The translations under genes and the position numbers were made by a program. Below the pieces are notes generated by a model that made no database searches, was not told the origin of the DNA, and was given only the letters and a program-made list of their open reading frames with translations. From Dactylonectria macrodidyma (Eukaryota > Ascomycota > Sordariomycetes > Hypocreales > Nectriaceae): a stretch of DNA of 64,000 nucleotides. Below are positions 22,159-33,912 of the stretch, in pieces. How positions within the stretch are numbered: position 1 is the stretch's first letter; every line of letters starts with the position of its first letter. The stretch spans positions 1 through 64,000 of the forward strand of contig JAGMUV010000058.1 of NCBI GenBank assembly GCA_020744425.1, read 5' to 3'.

Positions 22159-24342
22159 ATGCCTGCCCGCAAAGTCAAGCCCTGGGAGCGTCGTCGTTGT
22201 GTCCAGGCTTGTACGAACTGCAAACACCGCAAGGAACGTTGCGATGGTCAATTGCCCTGCGGACGCTGCAGTGTGCGCGGGGCCGTCGATCAATGCACCT
22301 TTACCCGTTCGCCTCGGCCTCCGAACTCACTCGGGTCGAGCCTGGACTATGCATCTAGAGCCCAAGAACAGAATCACGGTCACGGCGGCCTCGACCTTGA
22401 TCGCCCGTTGGGTCCTGTACCGCTTAATCTGCTGCCGATCCATCACCTCTCAAACACGTCGCCGACTAGCTCTCAAGACCCTGCCAACGTCCCTGTGCCG
22501 CAGCCAGTGCCATCAATACAGGGTCGTCAACCCACTGCCATATCTGTCAGGGACTCAGCCAACCTCTCGTTTCTCCAGATTATACGCCGCTTAGTCCACG
22601 ATTCCCTGGGCCCGGGTGTTTTTGTCCAAGACGCGTCCGAAAACACCGTGGCTGAGGTGGCGGCGTCGGCGCAGCCGGACTGGGCTCAAGACATGGCGAA
22701 GCAACCGCCTCAACGGCCTGAGCCTTTTGATGCCCATTATCTTGTCCGCTGGTATTTGCGGGCAACCAATTCTATTCTGATCCTCTTCGATGAGCCGCTT
22801 CTCAACCATGCTCTGTCACAATGGTTGCAAACTCCAATCGACCAGCTGGGACACCAACCCATGACCACCATCTTTTTCCTCATCTTCGCCATTGGTAGTC
22901 AGACATGCCCAGAGAATCGAGACAACACCGCTGAGAAATACTTCAACTACGGCCGGTTCTTGACCGGTTTTCAAAACGTGGAAAACCCGACTATTTCCAC
23001 TATCCAGGCTCATGTGCTCATCACCATGTATCTTCTGGGAGCTTCGCGAAGGGATGCGGCAGATATGTATCTTGGCATAGCCGTGCGCGCCGGGTATGTT
23101 TTGGGAATCCACCGGAGCGATATCAATGCGCAGAGCCATGCGCCCGAGTATGCAACGCGAGAGCGACTCTGGAAGGTTCTGCGTGTGCTGGACCTCTTCA
23201 TGAGCACATCTCTGGGCCATCCTCCATCGACGTGTGAGACCCGAGACACAACCGCCGAGGACAACTACTCACCTTCAAACGATCTCTGCGCCATCTTTGA
23301 GGCTATTCTTAACAACGTCTACTCGAGTCACCCAGTATCGAAAGAGGCCCTGGAGCGGATAAGTGGACACCACAGGCAATGGACCAAGAGATATGCAAAA
23401 GGGTTAGCAGCAGACGATATTAAATCGACCGAGTTCATCGACACTGACGAAGGCAAGAGAGTTCCCAACATCGGCCTCTATCAAATCAAAGAGGCCTACT
23501 ACTGGACAATAATGCTTCTGGCACGGCCCTTCCTGCTCGAGAGCATATCCAGACACGTTTCCAGGTCTATGGCAAACGACAAGCACGATGAACACGCAAT
23601 TCCACGGACTTCTCATAACAGCATCATGAGCTATGCCTGCGTCGACTCGGCCATACGCACGGTGGATCTACTGAACAGGCTGAGATCGAGTGGGGATATT
23701 CCAAAGCGACTTCCGTTCGTGGTCAACTCCCTGTTCGTTGCCTCTTTGGTCCTGGGACTAGCGGGACTCGGAGACTTGGACTCTATATTCCCACTCGGCA
23801 AAAGCCTCAAGAGAGCAAGGAGGCTGCTAGCCAGATTTAGCCAGTGCGATGCAGTGTCCAAGAGGAACCTGGCCATCGTTGACGACCTTCGGGTTGCGTG
23901 CGATTTGCACCGCGAGAAGAGATTTAGACGCAAGATGGAGCAGCAGGGCTTGCTTGTCGGGGGCTTCTTTGGCTTTATTCATGACGATGCCATGCAACAA
24001 CAGCCTTTCCTTGCTGAGACTTCTGTGCCATCTGAACCAAGTTCCGGGCCCATAACGGATACAGAGGAGAATTTCGGCACTAACCAAAGCGACTCAACAA
24101 GCTCTGCTGGCTCTGAAACACAAGGATACCTGGATTTTGGGGTTGAGGGCATGATGCCTGATTTTGCATACATGACAAACCTAGCCCTGTCTTTATCACC
24201 GAGAACCTTGGTTCCTGGGCAGCTCGACCTGGGAAGCCCCTTCTCCTCGGACTCGATTCCCTCTCCACTTCAACTTCGGAACATGTTGGATGGCGATTAT
24301 GGCATAATAGATCTAGGTAATCAAGAGCAGTGGTGTCAATGA
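22159..24342 (+). CDS. Zn2Cys6 transcription factor with fungal-specific middle homology region (regulator 2)
   Basis: A single-exon 727-aa protein. The ATG at 22159 has a CGACA lead. The zinc cluster has cysteines at 18, 21, 28, 34, 37 and 46, the same positions as in regulator 1, with an RRR patch just before. The middle region carries ILILFDEPLLNHAL, IAVRAGYVLGIHRS and RERLWKVLRVLDLFMSTSLG, the fungal_trans signature. The C-terminus is acidic and Ser-rich, as in activation regions. It is convergent with the alpha/beta hydrolase gene (73 bp between stops). It probably regulates nearby catabolic genes; this rests on position and family habit, not on a seen target. Confidence 0.92.
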   Translation: MPARKVKPWERRRCVQACTNCKHRKERCDGQLPCGRCSVRGAVDQCTFTRSPRPPNSLGSSLDYASRAQEQNHGHGGLDLDRPLGPVPLNLLPIHHLSNTSPTSSQDPANVPVPQPVPSIQGRQPTAISVRDSANLSFLQIIRRLVHDSLGPGVFVQDASENTVAEVAASAQPDWAQDMAKQPPQRPEPFDAHYLVRWYLRATNSILILFDEPLLNHALSQWLQTPIDQLGHQPMTTIFFLIFAIGSQTCPENRDNTAEKYFNYGRFLTGFQNVENPTISTIQAHVLITMYLLGASRRDAADMYLGIAVRAGYVLGIHRSDINAQSHAPEYATRERLWKVLRVLDLFMSTSLGHPPSTCETRDTTAEDNYSPSNDLCAIFEAILNNVYSSHPVSKEALERISGHHRQWTKRYAKGLAADDIKSTEFIDTDEGKRVPNIGLYQIKEAYYWTIMLLARPFLLESISRHVSRSMANDKHDEHAIPRTSHNSIMSYACVDSAIRTVDLLNRLRSSGDIPKRLPFVVNSLFVASLVLGLAGLGDLDSIFPLGKSLKRARRLLARFSQCDAVSKRNLAIVDDLRVACDLHREKRFRRKMEQQGLLVGGFFGFIHDDAMQQQPFLAETSVPSEPSSGPITDTEENFGTNQSDSTSSAGSETQGYLDFGVEGMMPDFAYMTNLALSLSPRTLVPGQLDLGSPFSSDSIPSPLQLRNMLDGDYGIIDLGNQEQWCQ

Positions 24343-24415
24343 CGCAGGTGGACGGTGAATTATATGGCTTCTGCTGCAGAAGGCACTGGATAGGGAGCCT
24401 GATGGGTCGTTATTT

Positions 24416-25571
24416 CTAATACATCTTGGACAAAACCCATTTGATACCCTGAAACGCATTCGCCGTAAAAGCCTTGGACTCTGGGAGGGTAGGGACCATC
24501 CAAAAACAATGTGGCAACGGCTCATAATGATCCCTCTTGACTTGCAACCCCCGACTCTCCATCGACTCGGCGAGAAGCCGTCCGTCATCCCTCAATGGGT
24601 CGAAGCCACAGGTAACAATGTATGCTGGGGGTAAGAGACTGTGGCTATTGGGGTCCAGGCCGATAAAGTAGTCTGAGTTGTCTGGTTGGGCCCCGCATAG
24701 CTCAAAGCATTGAAGCAACGCTTCTCGGTCAATAATAGGGCTGTCGTGTACGTTCACTTGAACCGGCGAGTTGGCTGGGTGAAACACAACGGGGCTCAAG
24801 GCGACGACCCCTTTCACAGCATTCTTGGGGATTGTAGACTGATCGAGTCCGGCCTTGCGTGCGACTCCGAGAGCGAGAGCGCCACCTGCTGATGTGCCCA
24901 TGGCGAACAACTTGGTCCGGTCCGCGCGGTCGAACGTTGCGTCGTGATAAACCTATAAAGTAGTGCTTCTAGTCAGTTTACGCGTCCAGCTTCTTCAAAA
25001 CGCGCATGAAAGAACTCACCCATTCAACTATCTTGATGGCATCCTCCAGATGGGCAGGCGTTTTGTGCTCTGGCGCGAGTTTGTAATCAACATTGACGAG
25101 TATGACTTGTGTGTTCTCTGCGATTGCGCGGCAGAACAAGTCGTCCGAATCTAGATTCCCAACCACGAAGCCGCCGGCATGAAAGTAGACCCCGATGGGG
25201 AGCTTCTCCGGTGCGCCTCCTCCGATGCTGCGAGGAGTATAGGTGCGATATGCAATGCCCTGAAAGCTGCCTGTTTCCACCATGACAGTGTCTGCTGGTG
25301 GTGGTGAATACAAAGTTGCCAGATTCTTGCCAAGCTCGGCGAACTTGTCACGTATTTCCTGTGCTGTGCCCTTCAACACCGGCCTTCGGCCTATCTCTTT
25401 CTCGAACTTTCGTGAATTAGCTATCTGCAACAGGAACTTCTGAGTCAAGGACTCAAACTTACCTCGAGCCAAGACTGGGATATTCTCATGGTTGCTTACA
25501 GGGGTACTGGGTCGTAAATCCAAACGGTTGTTGATATTGGCAGTAAGGGGGGCTTGGAAGGGCTCGGACAT
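24416..25571 (-). CDS. Alpha/beta hydrolase, hormone-sensitive-lipase-like esterase (Abhydrolase_3)
   Basis: Two exons (25571-25020 and 24952-24416) with a 67-nt intron (GTGAGT donor, TATAG acceptor) give 362 aa. The oxyanion-hole motif is H131-A-G-G134, a variant of HGGG. The nucleophile elbow GTSAGG gives Ser205, with Asp302 in FDPLRDD and His332 in PHCFW completing the triad. No signal peptide is seen, so it is likely cytosolic. Family members hydrolyse short-chain or aryl esters. A partnership with the monooxygenase, cleaving the ester it makes, is plausible by analogy with known ketone-degradation pairs but is inference. It shares a 590-bp divergent promoter region with the MFS transporter, suggesting co-regulation. 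Confidence 0.92.
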
Positions 25572-26160
25572 GGAGGATTAATCATATTGCCCAAAGGCGC
25601 AAAGTCTCGAAATGACAACCGACAATAATTACAATACAGACTCGTGTAATCTTCCGGAACAGGTACCAGCACTGCTCAAACTACGGTGGAACGCTTCCGG
25701 CCTCATACCTACTCCAGTCCACTTTTTCGGATGCCAGGGGGTCGTCTTCCGATGCAGAGTGGCAGGCTTCCGATGCACTATCTTCTGATCTAATCCATCC
25801 TTGTCCAGTGCTCCAGGTGGCTGGATTCTTCCCCGTGGGGTACACACCTCAAATCTCTGCTAAGTGAAGCTAATTTTTATTAGCGTCATCACCTTGGGAA
25901 GATGGCAACTCTGCAATCAATTACAACGGGGCGAAGACAATGAGTATTCGGCACTTGGCCGGCTTCCAGTTGGGCATGTGCCGGGAACCGAATAGTTCTA
26001 AATAGCTACGTGTTGGTCCTTGATGTTGATATACCAGGAAAATCCTGCTCGGTACAAATATCTGGAGAAATCTACTTAAACTTGCATTTACAACGAAGCT
26101 ACTACCGAATCTGTCAAGGCACACACTGTCCATCATCGCATCGTTTTCCATCAACCAGAC
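25572..26160. promoter_or_regulatory. Divergent promoter between hydrolase and transporter, with CCGATGC repeats
   Basis: CTTCCGATGCA occurs twice as exact direct repeats (25746-25756 and 25767-25777), 21 bp apart. A related TTTCGGATGCC lies at 25725-25734 and a CTTCCGG at 25694-25700. CGG/CCG triplets are the core of Zn2Cys6 binding sites, so these are candidate sites for regulator 1 or 2. The binding claim is inference. Confidence 0.4.
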
Positions 26161-28169
26161 ATGGTCACAGTTCATGGCCAATTGGTGAGTCCTTGAAATA
26201 TAGTCGAGGCTGGAAACTTGGCTCACGGATAAAACTCTGCAGGAGCGGGAGGAAATCCAGAATGAGCTCCATATCGAGGTGCTTCCGGGCACCGAGATCA
26301 TGACTGATGTTGGCAGCCACCACTTCATCAAGAGTGAGGGTTCTCACCGTGTTCTGATCCCCCAACCATCTCATGATCCCCATGACCCCCTGAATTGGAA
26401 GAGATCATGGAAGCTATCTGCAATCATTACGGTATCTACCATGACATTCACCCAAGGTTTTGCACCCCTCGCCCTTGCACCCATGTTCCCCTACCTCATT
26501 CAAGATTACCAGAGCACGGTCGGAGATGTCATCCAGTTTACCGGTGTTACTATTCTAGCCCTTGGATTCAGCAACTTCATCTGGTGAGTGGAACCCAGAC
26601 AGAACGGGGATAATACTAATAATCTGCGACAGGGCACCAATCTCCTCCTCGTTCGGTCGACGCCCCGTATATTTCGTGTCCCAGTTGGTGTGCGTTGCAT
26701 CCCACATTATACGGGCCAGAGCAACGACTTATCGTACATTTATGGGATCTTGCATGTAGGGAACCTTTGACCATTATGGCTCCAAGCGGTTCCCACCTGG
26801 TCACATTATTGACGTGTTTCTTTAGCTTGAATGGCATCGGAGCCGGCCCAGCTGAAATCCTCCAGCCAGCAGTCATTGCAGATATATTCTTCCTCCATGA
26901 TCGTGGCACGTGGAATGCCCTATACTGGGTTGTCTATATGGGCTCTCTGATGGTAGTAGTCGGCATCATCCTGTGTACATAGAAGAGCTACTAACTCCTC
27001 AAAGGTTGCTCCCATCATCTCTGGTCCTATGGCCGATCGCGTTGGCTGGCAGAACTTTTGGTGGCTCAACATCGCTATGACTGGTGCCTCACTTGTCCTC
27101 GGCATATTTGGATTTCCGGAGACAAAATGGTGTCGGGCTAAAGCGGACCATACAGACCATACGACCATCAGCAGCACAGCTAAGAGCACTATCGAGCAGG
27201 GGGAAGCTGTTTCCTCCCACAATGACTCTGAGAAGCAAGTGTCTGGAGTTGATGAGCCTGCACAAGAGCCTACACCAGATGCAGATCCGTCGTTAGGCAA
27301 GGGAACGCCTTCTAAGCAGCAATGGTCGCTATTCCAGCCCAATGCATCTCCGGTGCGGACTATTTGGTTTGACCTTTGGACTCCCTGGAAACTGCTGATA
27401 TTCCCAATTGTTCTCTTCGCCTCATTCATCGTCAGCTGGAGTTGCAGCAATTTCTTGATCCTCAATCTCACCCAGTCACAAGTCTTTTCTGCGCCGCCTT
27501 ACAACATGAGCGCACAGTCCATTGGTTTGTCTGCCCTATCTTCCCGACCCTTCTCCCAGATCATTTGCAACATTACTCACAGCTCACTGCTTACAGGGCT
27601 TCTCAACTTTGCTATCCTCGCCGGCGCATTGATTGGCTTAGTTACGGCTGGTCCGTTCAGCGATTGGGTCTCCGCTCGAGCTACAACCCGGAATGGAGGC
27701 ATTCGAGAGCCAGAGATGCGTCTTCCTGCGATGATCCCATACGTAGTTATTATGATATTTGGGAATGTCATCACCGCAGTAGGATACGAGAAAAAGTGGC
27801 CCTGGCCCGTTATTGTGGTCCTCGGTTACGCCAGCTCGGGTATCCAGGTGGCTGCTTTGCCGAGTATCGCCAGCACGTACGCTGTGGATAGCTATCGGCC
27901 GGTATCAGGCCCTCTTTTCGTTGCCATTACCGTCAATAAGAACCTATGGGGGTACGGAATGGGCAAGTTCATCACACCGTGGATAATTGAAGCTGGGTAT
28001 GGTTCCTCCCGAACAGCTGAGACAGTCTGCTAATTTATGTAGCTACTTGCCCCCGTTCATGACCAACATGGCATTGACGGCCTTCTTCTGTGCTGTCGGG
28101 ACTGTATTCTATTTTTACGGAAAGACCTTCAGAAGATGGACCAAGGACAACAGCGTTCACTCAATGTGA
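26161..28169 (+). CDS. Major facilitator superfamily transporter, fungal DHA1-like
   Basis: Seven exons join in one 553-aa frame: 26161-26184, 26243-26583, 26633-26755, 26826-26952, 27005-27524, 27597-27996, 28043-28169. Introns are 46-72 nt; several have clear TACTAAT/TACTAAC branch sites. The N-terminus includes HDPHDPLNW, the cytosolic signature of this fungal group. Membrane segments follow, with WAPISSSFGRRPVYF (motif A region) and LNGIGAGPAE. A long hydrophilic central loop (about residues 235-290) precedes the second half (GLVTAGPFSDW). The 27525-27596 intron is 72 nt with no in-frame stop; leaving it in would insert 24 residues, but removing it restores the family text IGLLNFAILAGALIG. 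It is a plasma-membrane proton-coupled carrier by family; the substrate is unknown. Divergent from the hydrolase gene. Confidence 0.9.
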
Positions 28170-29274
28170 GGTATCAGGAGGGTTACAATATGGACTAGGT
28201 GACTCGGTTTGATGTCCCTTGCCCTAAGCACGGCTGTCAAAGTGGTTAGGGATTTCCAGCGAGCTTAGGGCTTGAACACATGTCGACGTTTTGCAAGGAT
28301 ACGAACTTCGGGTAGACTTCTTAACAAGCAGTACTAATTGATAAGGGCTATACTGTTACTGATTGATTGATTACCAAGTTACTGATACTGATTGATTAGC
28401 TTATAAGTAAATGCCAAAACATGACGTAGGGATGCTTTCAACCTGGATGTATTCGCCGCTCCTACGCCTAATCCTCAGTCTAATTGGCATGAGTTCGCAG
28501 TACATGCACCTTTCGAATAAGGTCGTTCTTGTTTCAACCCCCAAGGGCCAAGGCACTCTGTCGTCTCAACTGTCTCTGCCCCGAGGCGTGCACGATCATA
28601 CAAAACAGGTATGGCGAGCACCTGAGAAGACACGTTCCGCCTTGTCCGGCATTGACGCAATCGAAGATATGTCAATAAACATCTTATGTAGCCAAGGATA
28701 TTCCATGTGTTACTTCAATTTAGTCCACTATGCAAGGCGACTAACAGCGACCTTGCAGGGAGAACCGTTAATGAACTTCTCCAGCTCATCCTGATAGTCG
28801 TGCGTCCCTGTCACATCGAGCGACTGCACCAGCTTGTCATACGCTACTCCTTCTTCTTCTTTTTTATGTTTTAGCTTAAAGAAAAGTAACATTTTGATAT
28901 ACGATCGGGCTTGGCGACGGCACAAAGGAAGGAGAAGCCTGTGGGCGGGTTAAAATTGGACATTTCACCCAGGCTTGAACAGGTTGACGCGGCTTGTTTC
29001 GCTCACTTGATCAGCCAGCCTCGTGTACACCTGCTGTTCCCGTCTGATATGATGTGTTACATGGCTTTGGGCGTGTTGAAAATGCCTGGATTGTGTAGAT
29101 CATACACTGTGTTTTTTTCCTTAACGTGGCTGTCTGAGAAGAGTCGGACAAAGACCACATGCTCTAATATAAGTGCGCCTATTGTAAAATTTGTAATAAC
29201 TTCTATATACAATCTTATTAAATGGGCTAACAATTACGGCATTATCATGCCAGGATCCTTTCATCGCTTCAACC
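28170..29274. other. Intergenic region; possible C-terminal gene fragment at 28740-28880
   Basis: No complete gene. A minus-strand stretch ending at a TAG near 28728-28730 reads LDVTGTHDYQDELEKFINGS, which looks protein-like but lacks a recognisable family or upstream exon. I treat it as unassigned. The rest shows only chance frames. Confidence 0.4.
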
Positions 29275-30995
29275 CTAACAGCCTTGTTGCAAGGTCTTGA
29301 TCCGAACCATTCGACGCTCTACATCGGTAACTATTTCTTCAACGACAGATGCAGCGCCCATACTATCCCTGACCGCTTCTCGGCGTGGAGCGGCTTGCAG
29401 CATATCAACAGCGCGTCTTCGTACGTGCGGGTGTCGGCACTTAAGAGCCACATAGAACAGAAGTGGAACTATTCCAATATCCACAGAAAACTGAATTGTC
29501 GGCGATAATAGCAGCTCGCCTGTCTTGGTGACGACGTCTGTAAACTCTTCCAGGAATCCGTCAAAGTATATTTCGTCGCTTGAAAAGCTCGAGACGAAAA
29601 GCGGGTGTGCCGTACGATGCCAGAGTTTCAAGATGGTCGCCTGTGCTCTCTCTCGCTCCCTTGCTTCCTGTGTGACGAGGAAGGCGGTGAAGTTCTGAGA
29701 CCATTCAGTCTGTCACAACTATCATCAGACTCTCATCAGACTCTAGGATCATGTTTGCTTTTTTGTGCCCTCATGACAGGCCACAGGCTCGAGCCCCTAA
29801 AGGCTCGGATCCCTGACTAAGGTCACGAGACCGTCTTTTCCTTCATGTATATAAGGGCTGATTTAGGCCCTTCAAATAGCTAGAAATCAAGAGCTTCTAT
29901 TCACATCACAATGCACCCTTACTATCCGATGCAACACAGTCAGGCGACATGCTATGTCCCAAGGCTTGCCACGTCGTGTCTAGTCTGGCCATCGCTGTGA
30001 GATAGCGTCCGGGAGATGAACCAGCAATACATCGAGAACTGTTCTAGCATGCTGTAAGCTGTAAAAGGTTCGAAAGAGCCCTCAGTTTCTGCAAGAACGA
30101 GCTGGTTGGCGTGGTGCGTGCCTGGAACAACAAGCTTGTCCATAACTGACCTAGTCGTGTTCGAATCATGTGTCCACCGGGAGAGGATGGTGACGTTCGA
30201 TTGATAGAGGATCGTTTGCTATCATTCCACTGAGACATGATGGACATGCTGCTGCATAGATGTGTATGAGCAGCAACAAGGTCGCCTCTCAGCCACTCAA
30301 AGGTGACGCAGAGGATAGAGCAGAGCAGCGTTATCTCCAGGCTTGCCCATCCTTGAGCTGATATATGGGCATTTAGAAAGATAATCCCCTGGCCATATTC
30401 ATTGATGGCTCGTTGCCTTGTAGTTGGTGGAGATGGCGTCGAGTTGGAGCTGGCGTGGGATGTGTGAATCTCTCATGCAGGAAACCAAGAGCAATGACTA
30501 TCTGCCGCCCGCAGGCTTCTCGACGGCTTATTCGGAGAACTAGATTACTCCATAGATCGCTTTCAAAGAATACACAGAGCTCTGGCGCGGCTTTGGTCCG
30601 GAAATAGTCCAATGCCCTGCACTCCTGGGCATCAAGGGCGATGTCGAGTCTTGGACGCAAGAGGGAACAGGAGGGTAACGATGGCGCTAATGGCTTTCTC
30701 TGAGTCAGAGCCGTTGACTCTGTTGGCTCTGATAAAGGATATCCATCGCATTGTCTGCCTGTCTTGGTACAACGCTCGCATGCCGGCCGAGTGCGATCAC
30801 ATCGGACGCGACGTGTGCTAGAATCAAGGGAAGAGAGATTGTCAGTGAACAGTCCCAACTCAACTCATGTGGCCAATTCGGAGTTGAAACACGGATTTTT
30901 TGAGCTTACCGACACACTCCACATCCTAATTTGGACCGTGTATGCTTTGCCCTCTTGCGCAGAGGATACGAGGTTTCAGCGGTAGGCGGCATCAT
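29275..30995 (-). pseudogene. Zn2Cys6 transcription factor of the DUF3468 (fungal_trans_2) type, decayed
   Basis: Exon 1 (30995-30910) ends in SKLGCGVCR; after a 92-nt intron, exon 2 from 30817 continues TRRVRCDRTRPACERCTKTGRQC, a complete zinc cluster. The DUF3468 text follows (RALDYFRTKAAPELCVFFESDLW, IALGFLHERF). Near 30415-30430 the frame is lost; the expected continuation AINEYGQGIIFLNAH ... LLCSILCVTFEWLRGD lies in another frame down to about 30044. After a further break, the C-terminal part is readable at about 29695-29275 (FSVDIGIVPLLFYVALKCRHP, VRRRAVDMLQAAPRREAVRDS). About 300 bp between these parts is not recognisable. A frameshift plus internal damage makes function unlikely. Confidence 0.75.
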
Positions 30996-32319
30996 GTGCG
31001 GAGTCTTGCCTTGGAAAGAGGGCAAGTACAAATGAACGCGTATCGCTCACTCGAGCACCTGCAGGCCTCCGAATTCAGCATGTTGCAGCCAAATTGGCTC
31101 AGATCTTGGATAAGAGCCGCGGGCACCGGAGGTGATGATGATCCTACTGTGTCCTCCACGGTTCCCATGCCTAGGCCATCTTTTCTTTCATCCGCGATGC
31201 CGAAATTGGCCGGGTATGCTGAGTGGTCTGTTCGTCAACGAGGCAATAGCATTGAAGGATATTGACGAGCATGAGGGGTCCTGTAGCAGGGCCAGAACCA
31301 AGAGTGAAATATAACCCCCAAGAGACTTACAGGGCCTAGGAGTATGTATCACTTTATCGAGGCCGTGGTCAGCTAAAGGATATATTTCAACTGCCGTTAT
31401 CAAACCAAACTTGGCTAGCACAGCTATGACGATGTGCCAAGACGGTTTCTTTGGTGCTCGTCTCATCTTGCCAAGTTCAGATCAGCTATTTAATTAGCTT
31501 ACTCAGTTCCTATTTCACCTAGCTCACCTCAGGTTACTCTCTCTAGGAAAATGGCGTAACCTTTGCAATAGTAAGCCTCTGTGCTTTTTTAATTGCGTGT
31601 TTATACATCGTTCCTATAATGGACCAAAATATGGATATAGCAACAAACACAGTATCATGCCTGTTTAACTTGGCCCTTCGCCTCTCTAATTTGTTTTGGC
31701 TTGATGAAAACCTATCTCTTGTGTCTAGGGCCTCAGGCTCGTCGAGAGAGCTACCAGCCATCAGCAGGGCTAAAGTGTTGTCTATGCTTAAGTCATTTCT
31801 GGGCGCATACTTAGTCCACCAATATTTGGTTATATTAAGGATATTTATACAACTCTTACAGGCGACTTCTGCTTCTAGAATCAAGAACGTTACTGCATCT
31901 TAATTAATGACGATAGCTTACATCAGGAGTCGGTACTAATTTCAAGAGATTTGAGAAGACATCTTAAAGATACGTCGCTTTTCCATACTTTCTCTATCAG
32001 ACGCATGCTTCAATATTACAGTACTTTTTACGTCCCCAAAACAGGCAGTTATCGTTCCTAAACTGGGTTTGTATCCATAGGAAGATGGTTGAGGATGGCA
32101 AGTCTATTAAAAGCTGCTGAGAAAACCCTCGCCAGGCAAATACAGATTAGATCTTATACATGATTCTTATCGGAGCAAAAAACATATTATTAGCCCTGGT
32201 TGCTCGATCTAACAGGTCATACATAGGATAACTAAACTTCGGTGAGAAAATAGCGGCCAGAGTAAGTTTCTCTTTTACATCTCAGCCGGAGACGTTTCTC
32301 GGCATTCTCAATCAAGCAC
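30996..32319. other. Intergenic region, no recognised gene
   Basis: 1.3 kb with an AT-leaning second half. A minus-strand open frame of 113 codons (31884-31543) shows no domain I can name. Nothing else supported. Confidence 0.45.
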
Positions 32320-33912
32320 CTATTTCTCGCTTAAGATCCTGTCAACTTCCTCCTTGTGAGAGGAGAAGTTATCCACTAGGTTATCCCACATCTTTGGCTC
32401 ATGTTCATGCTTCTTGTCGCTATTCCACGCCCACTCAGCTATTGTAAACGGTCGGCAGCTTTCGAACATGAAGGCAATAGCGCCCTTAGAGATTTGAATC
32501 TCTGGTGGCGGCTTAGCTGAGGCCGCCTTGAACTCCTATAAAAGATTAGAATGCCTAGTTTAACTACTTATTTGCAGTAACCAACCTCATAAGCTACGCC
32601 GTGAGGCACCATTCCGCACTCGAAAGAGACGCCGCCAGGCTGAAATTCATCTGAGCGTCCTCCATATTCGCCGTAGATTAGGCCCATGAGTTCTGAAGCG
32701 ACATTTCGGTGATAGTAAGGAGGGCGGTATGTGTGCGAGGCGACATCCCAACGAGGGGAAAAGATGAGGAAATCCGCAAGAGGTGCAGCCGGGTCTCTAG
32801 ACTTGGCCGTAAGGACACAGAAGATCGAGGGGTCGATATGATCCACGCTGATTGAACCCACGTTCACAAACTTGGTGAGATCATACTTATATGGGATATA
32901 GTTACCGTGCCAGGCTACTACGTCAAACGGGCAATGATTCTGTTTGCTAACGAAGAACTTTCCGCCTAGCTTGTAGACGATCTCCCAGGGATCATCATGT
33001 GTGACTTGATACTTGGCCTTAGGATGAAGAAAATCCCGAGCATTTGCCAGACCGTTAGACCCTAGAGGACCTAGTTCTGGAAGCTCAAAGTTAGCTCCCC
33101 AGATTTCTAAGATATAGCCTCTTGTTGGGCCTTCAACTGAGACCCTGAATCGTTGTCCGCGCTGGATGACGCAGATCTCTCCTGGCTGGACATATAGGGG
33201 CCCAAACTCAGTTTGAATATCTAGGACACCTTGCTGTGGAACTATTAGGAAGTCGCCATCTGAGTTAACGAATGCGCGGTTATCCATGCTCTCAGTTGCG
33301 GTGAAGATATGGGTTGCGATCCCTTCTCTGAGCGTGGGATCACCAGAGCCAGCAATGGTGCGAAGCCCCGACACGAAATCAGCACCGTTTATAATATCGA
33401 ACGGGAGCTTTTTTAGGTCAACTTTTGTCATGGGAGAAAGACGGAAAGGAATGACGACTTACCCAGGCAAGTTGTGTCGGGGATACTTTCACACGGGGAT
33501 TCAAAGGTAGAAAGCAGTTTTCAATCCCCTCAACGGTTGGCAGATCCGCCTAGTCAGAACGGATCGGTCAGTGATGCACACGAATAGCCTTGGCAGTCTT
33601 GGATACACTTACAAAACCGTTGTGTGCCACTGCCGGACGAGCTCGGTACAGCCATGCTTTCTTATTAACATGCCGCGGTGCAACAAAGGCCGAAGAAGTC
33701 ATTTGTTCGGCGTAGAGTCCAAATCTGACGCATCGAGGGTTATTTTGTCCTTGTGGAATTGTCCCTGGCACCGCTTCAGATTCGAAACTATTATTAAACC
33801 CGTGCAGATATTCATAAGGGTCATTTATCCTCGTAGCGAAGGACGGGATAGTACCGTCCTTTTGGGTTTCAGCCCAGTGGAAGATGTTCTGATACTCGTG
33901 GGCTTCAGGCAT
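32320..33912 (-). CDS. Homogentisate 1,2-dioxygenase family protein
   Basis: Four exons (33912-33613, 33549-33463, 33407-32586, 32535-32320), all phase 0, give 474 aa; introns are 63, 55 and 50 nt. The family opens homogentisate to maleylacetoacetate with non-haem iron and O2. The N-terminus shows the typical SEAVPGTIPQGQNNP and FGLYAEQ. Predicted iron ligands are His362 and Glu368 in HRNVASE and His398 in PHG; the catalytic-region His296 lies in WHGNYIPYKYDL. All are present, so activity is plausible. The usual pathway partners (maleylacetoacetate isomerase, fumarylacetoacetase) are not in this window, so this may be a paralogue for another ring-cleavage substrate. Third-intron removal at 32585-32536 is needed to reach the conserved C-terminus (AIAFMFESCRPFTIAEWA). 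Confidence 0.88.

Noticed and set aside
31543..31884. 113-codon minus-strand frame considered as a hAT transposase tail
   Set aside because: None of the hAT dimerisation-region words are present; left unassigned.
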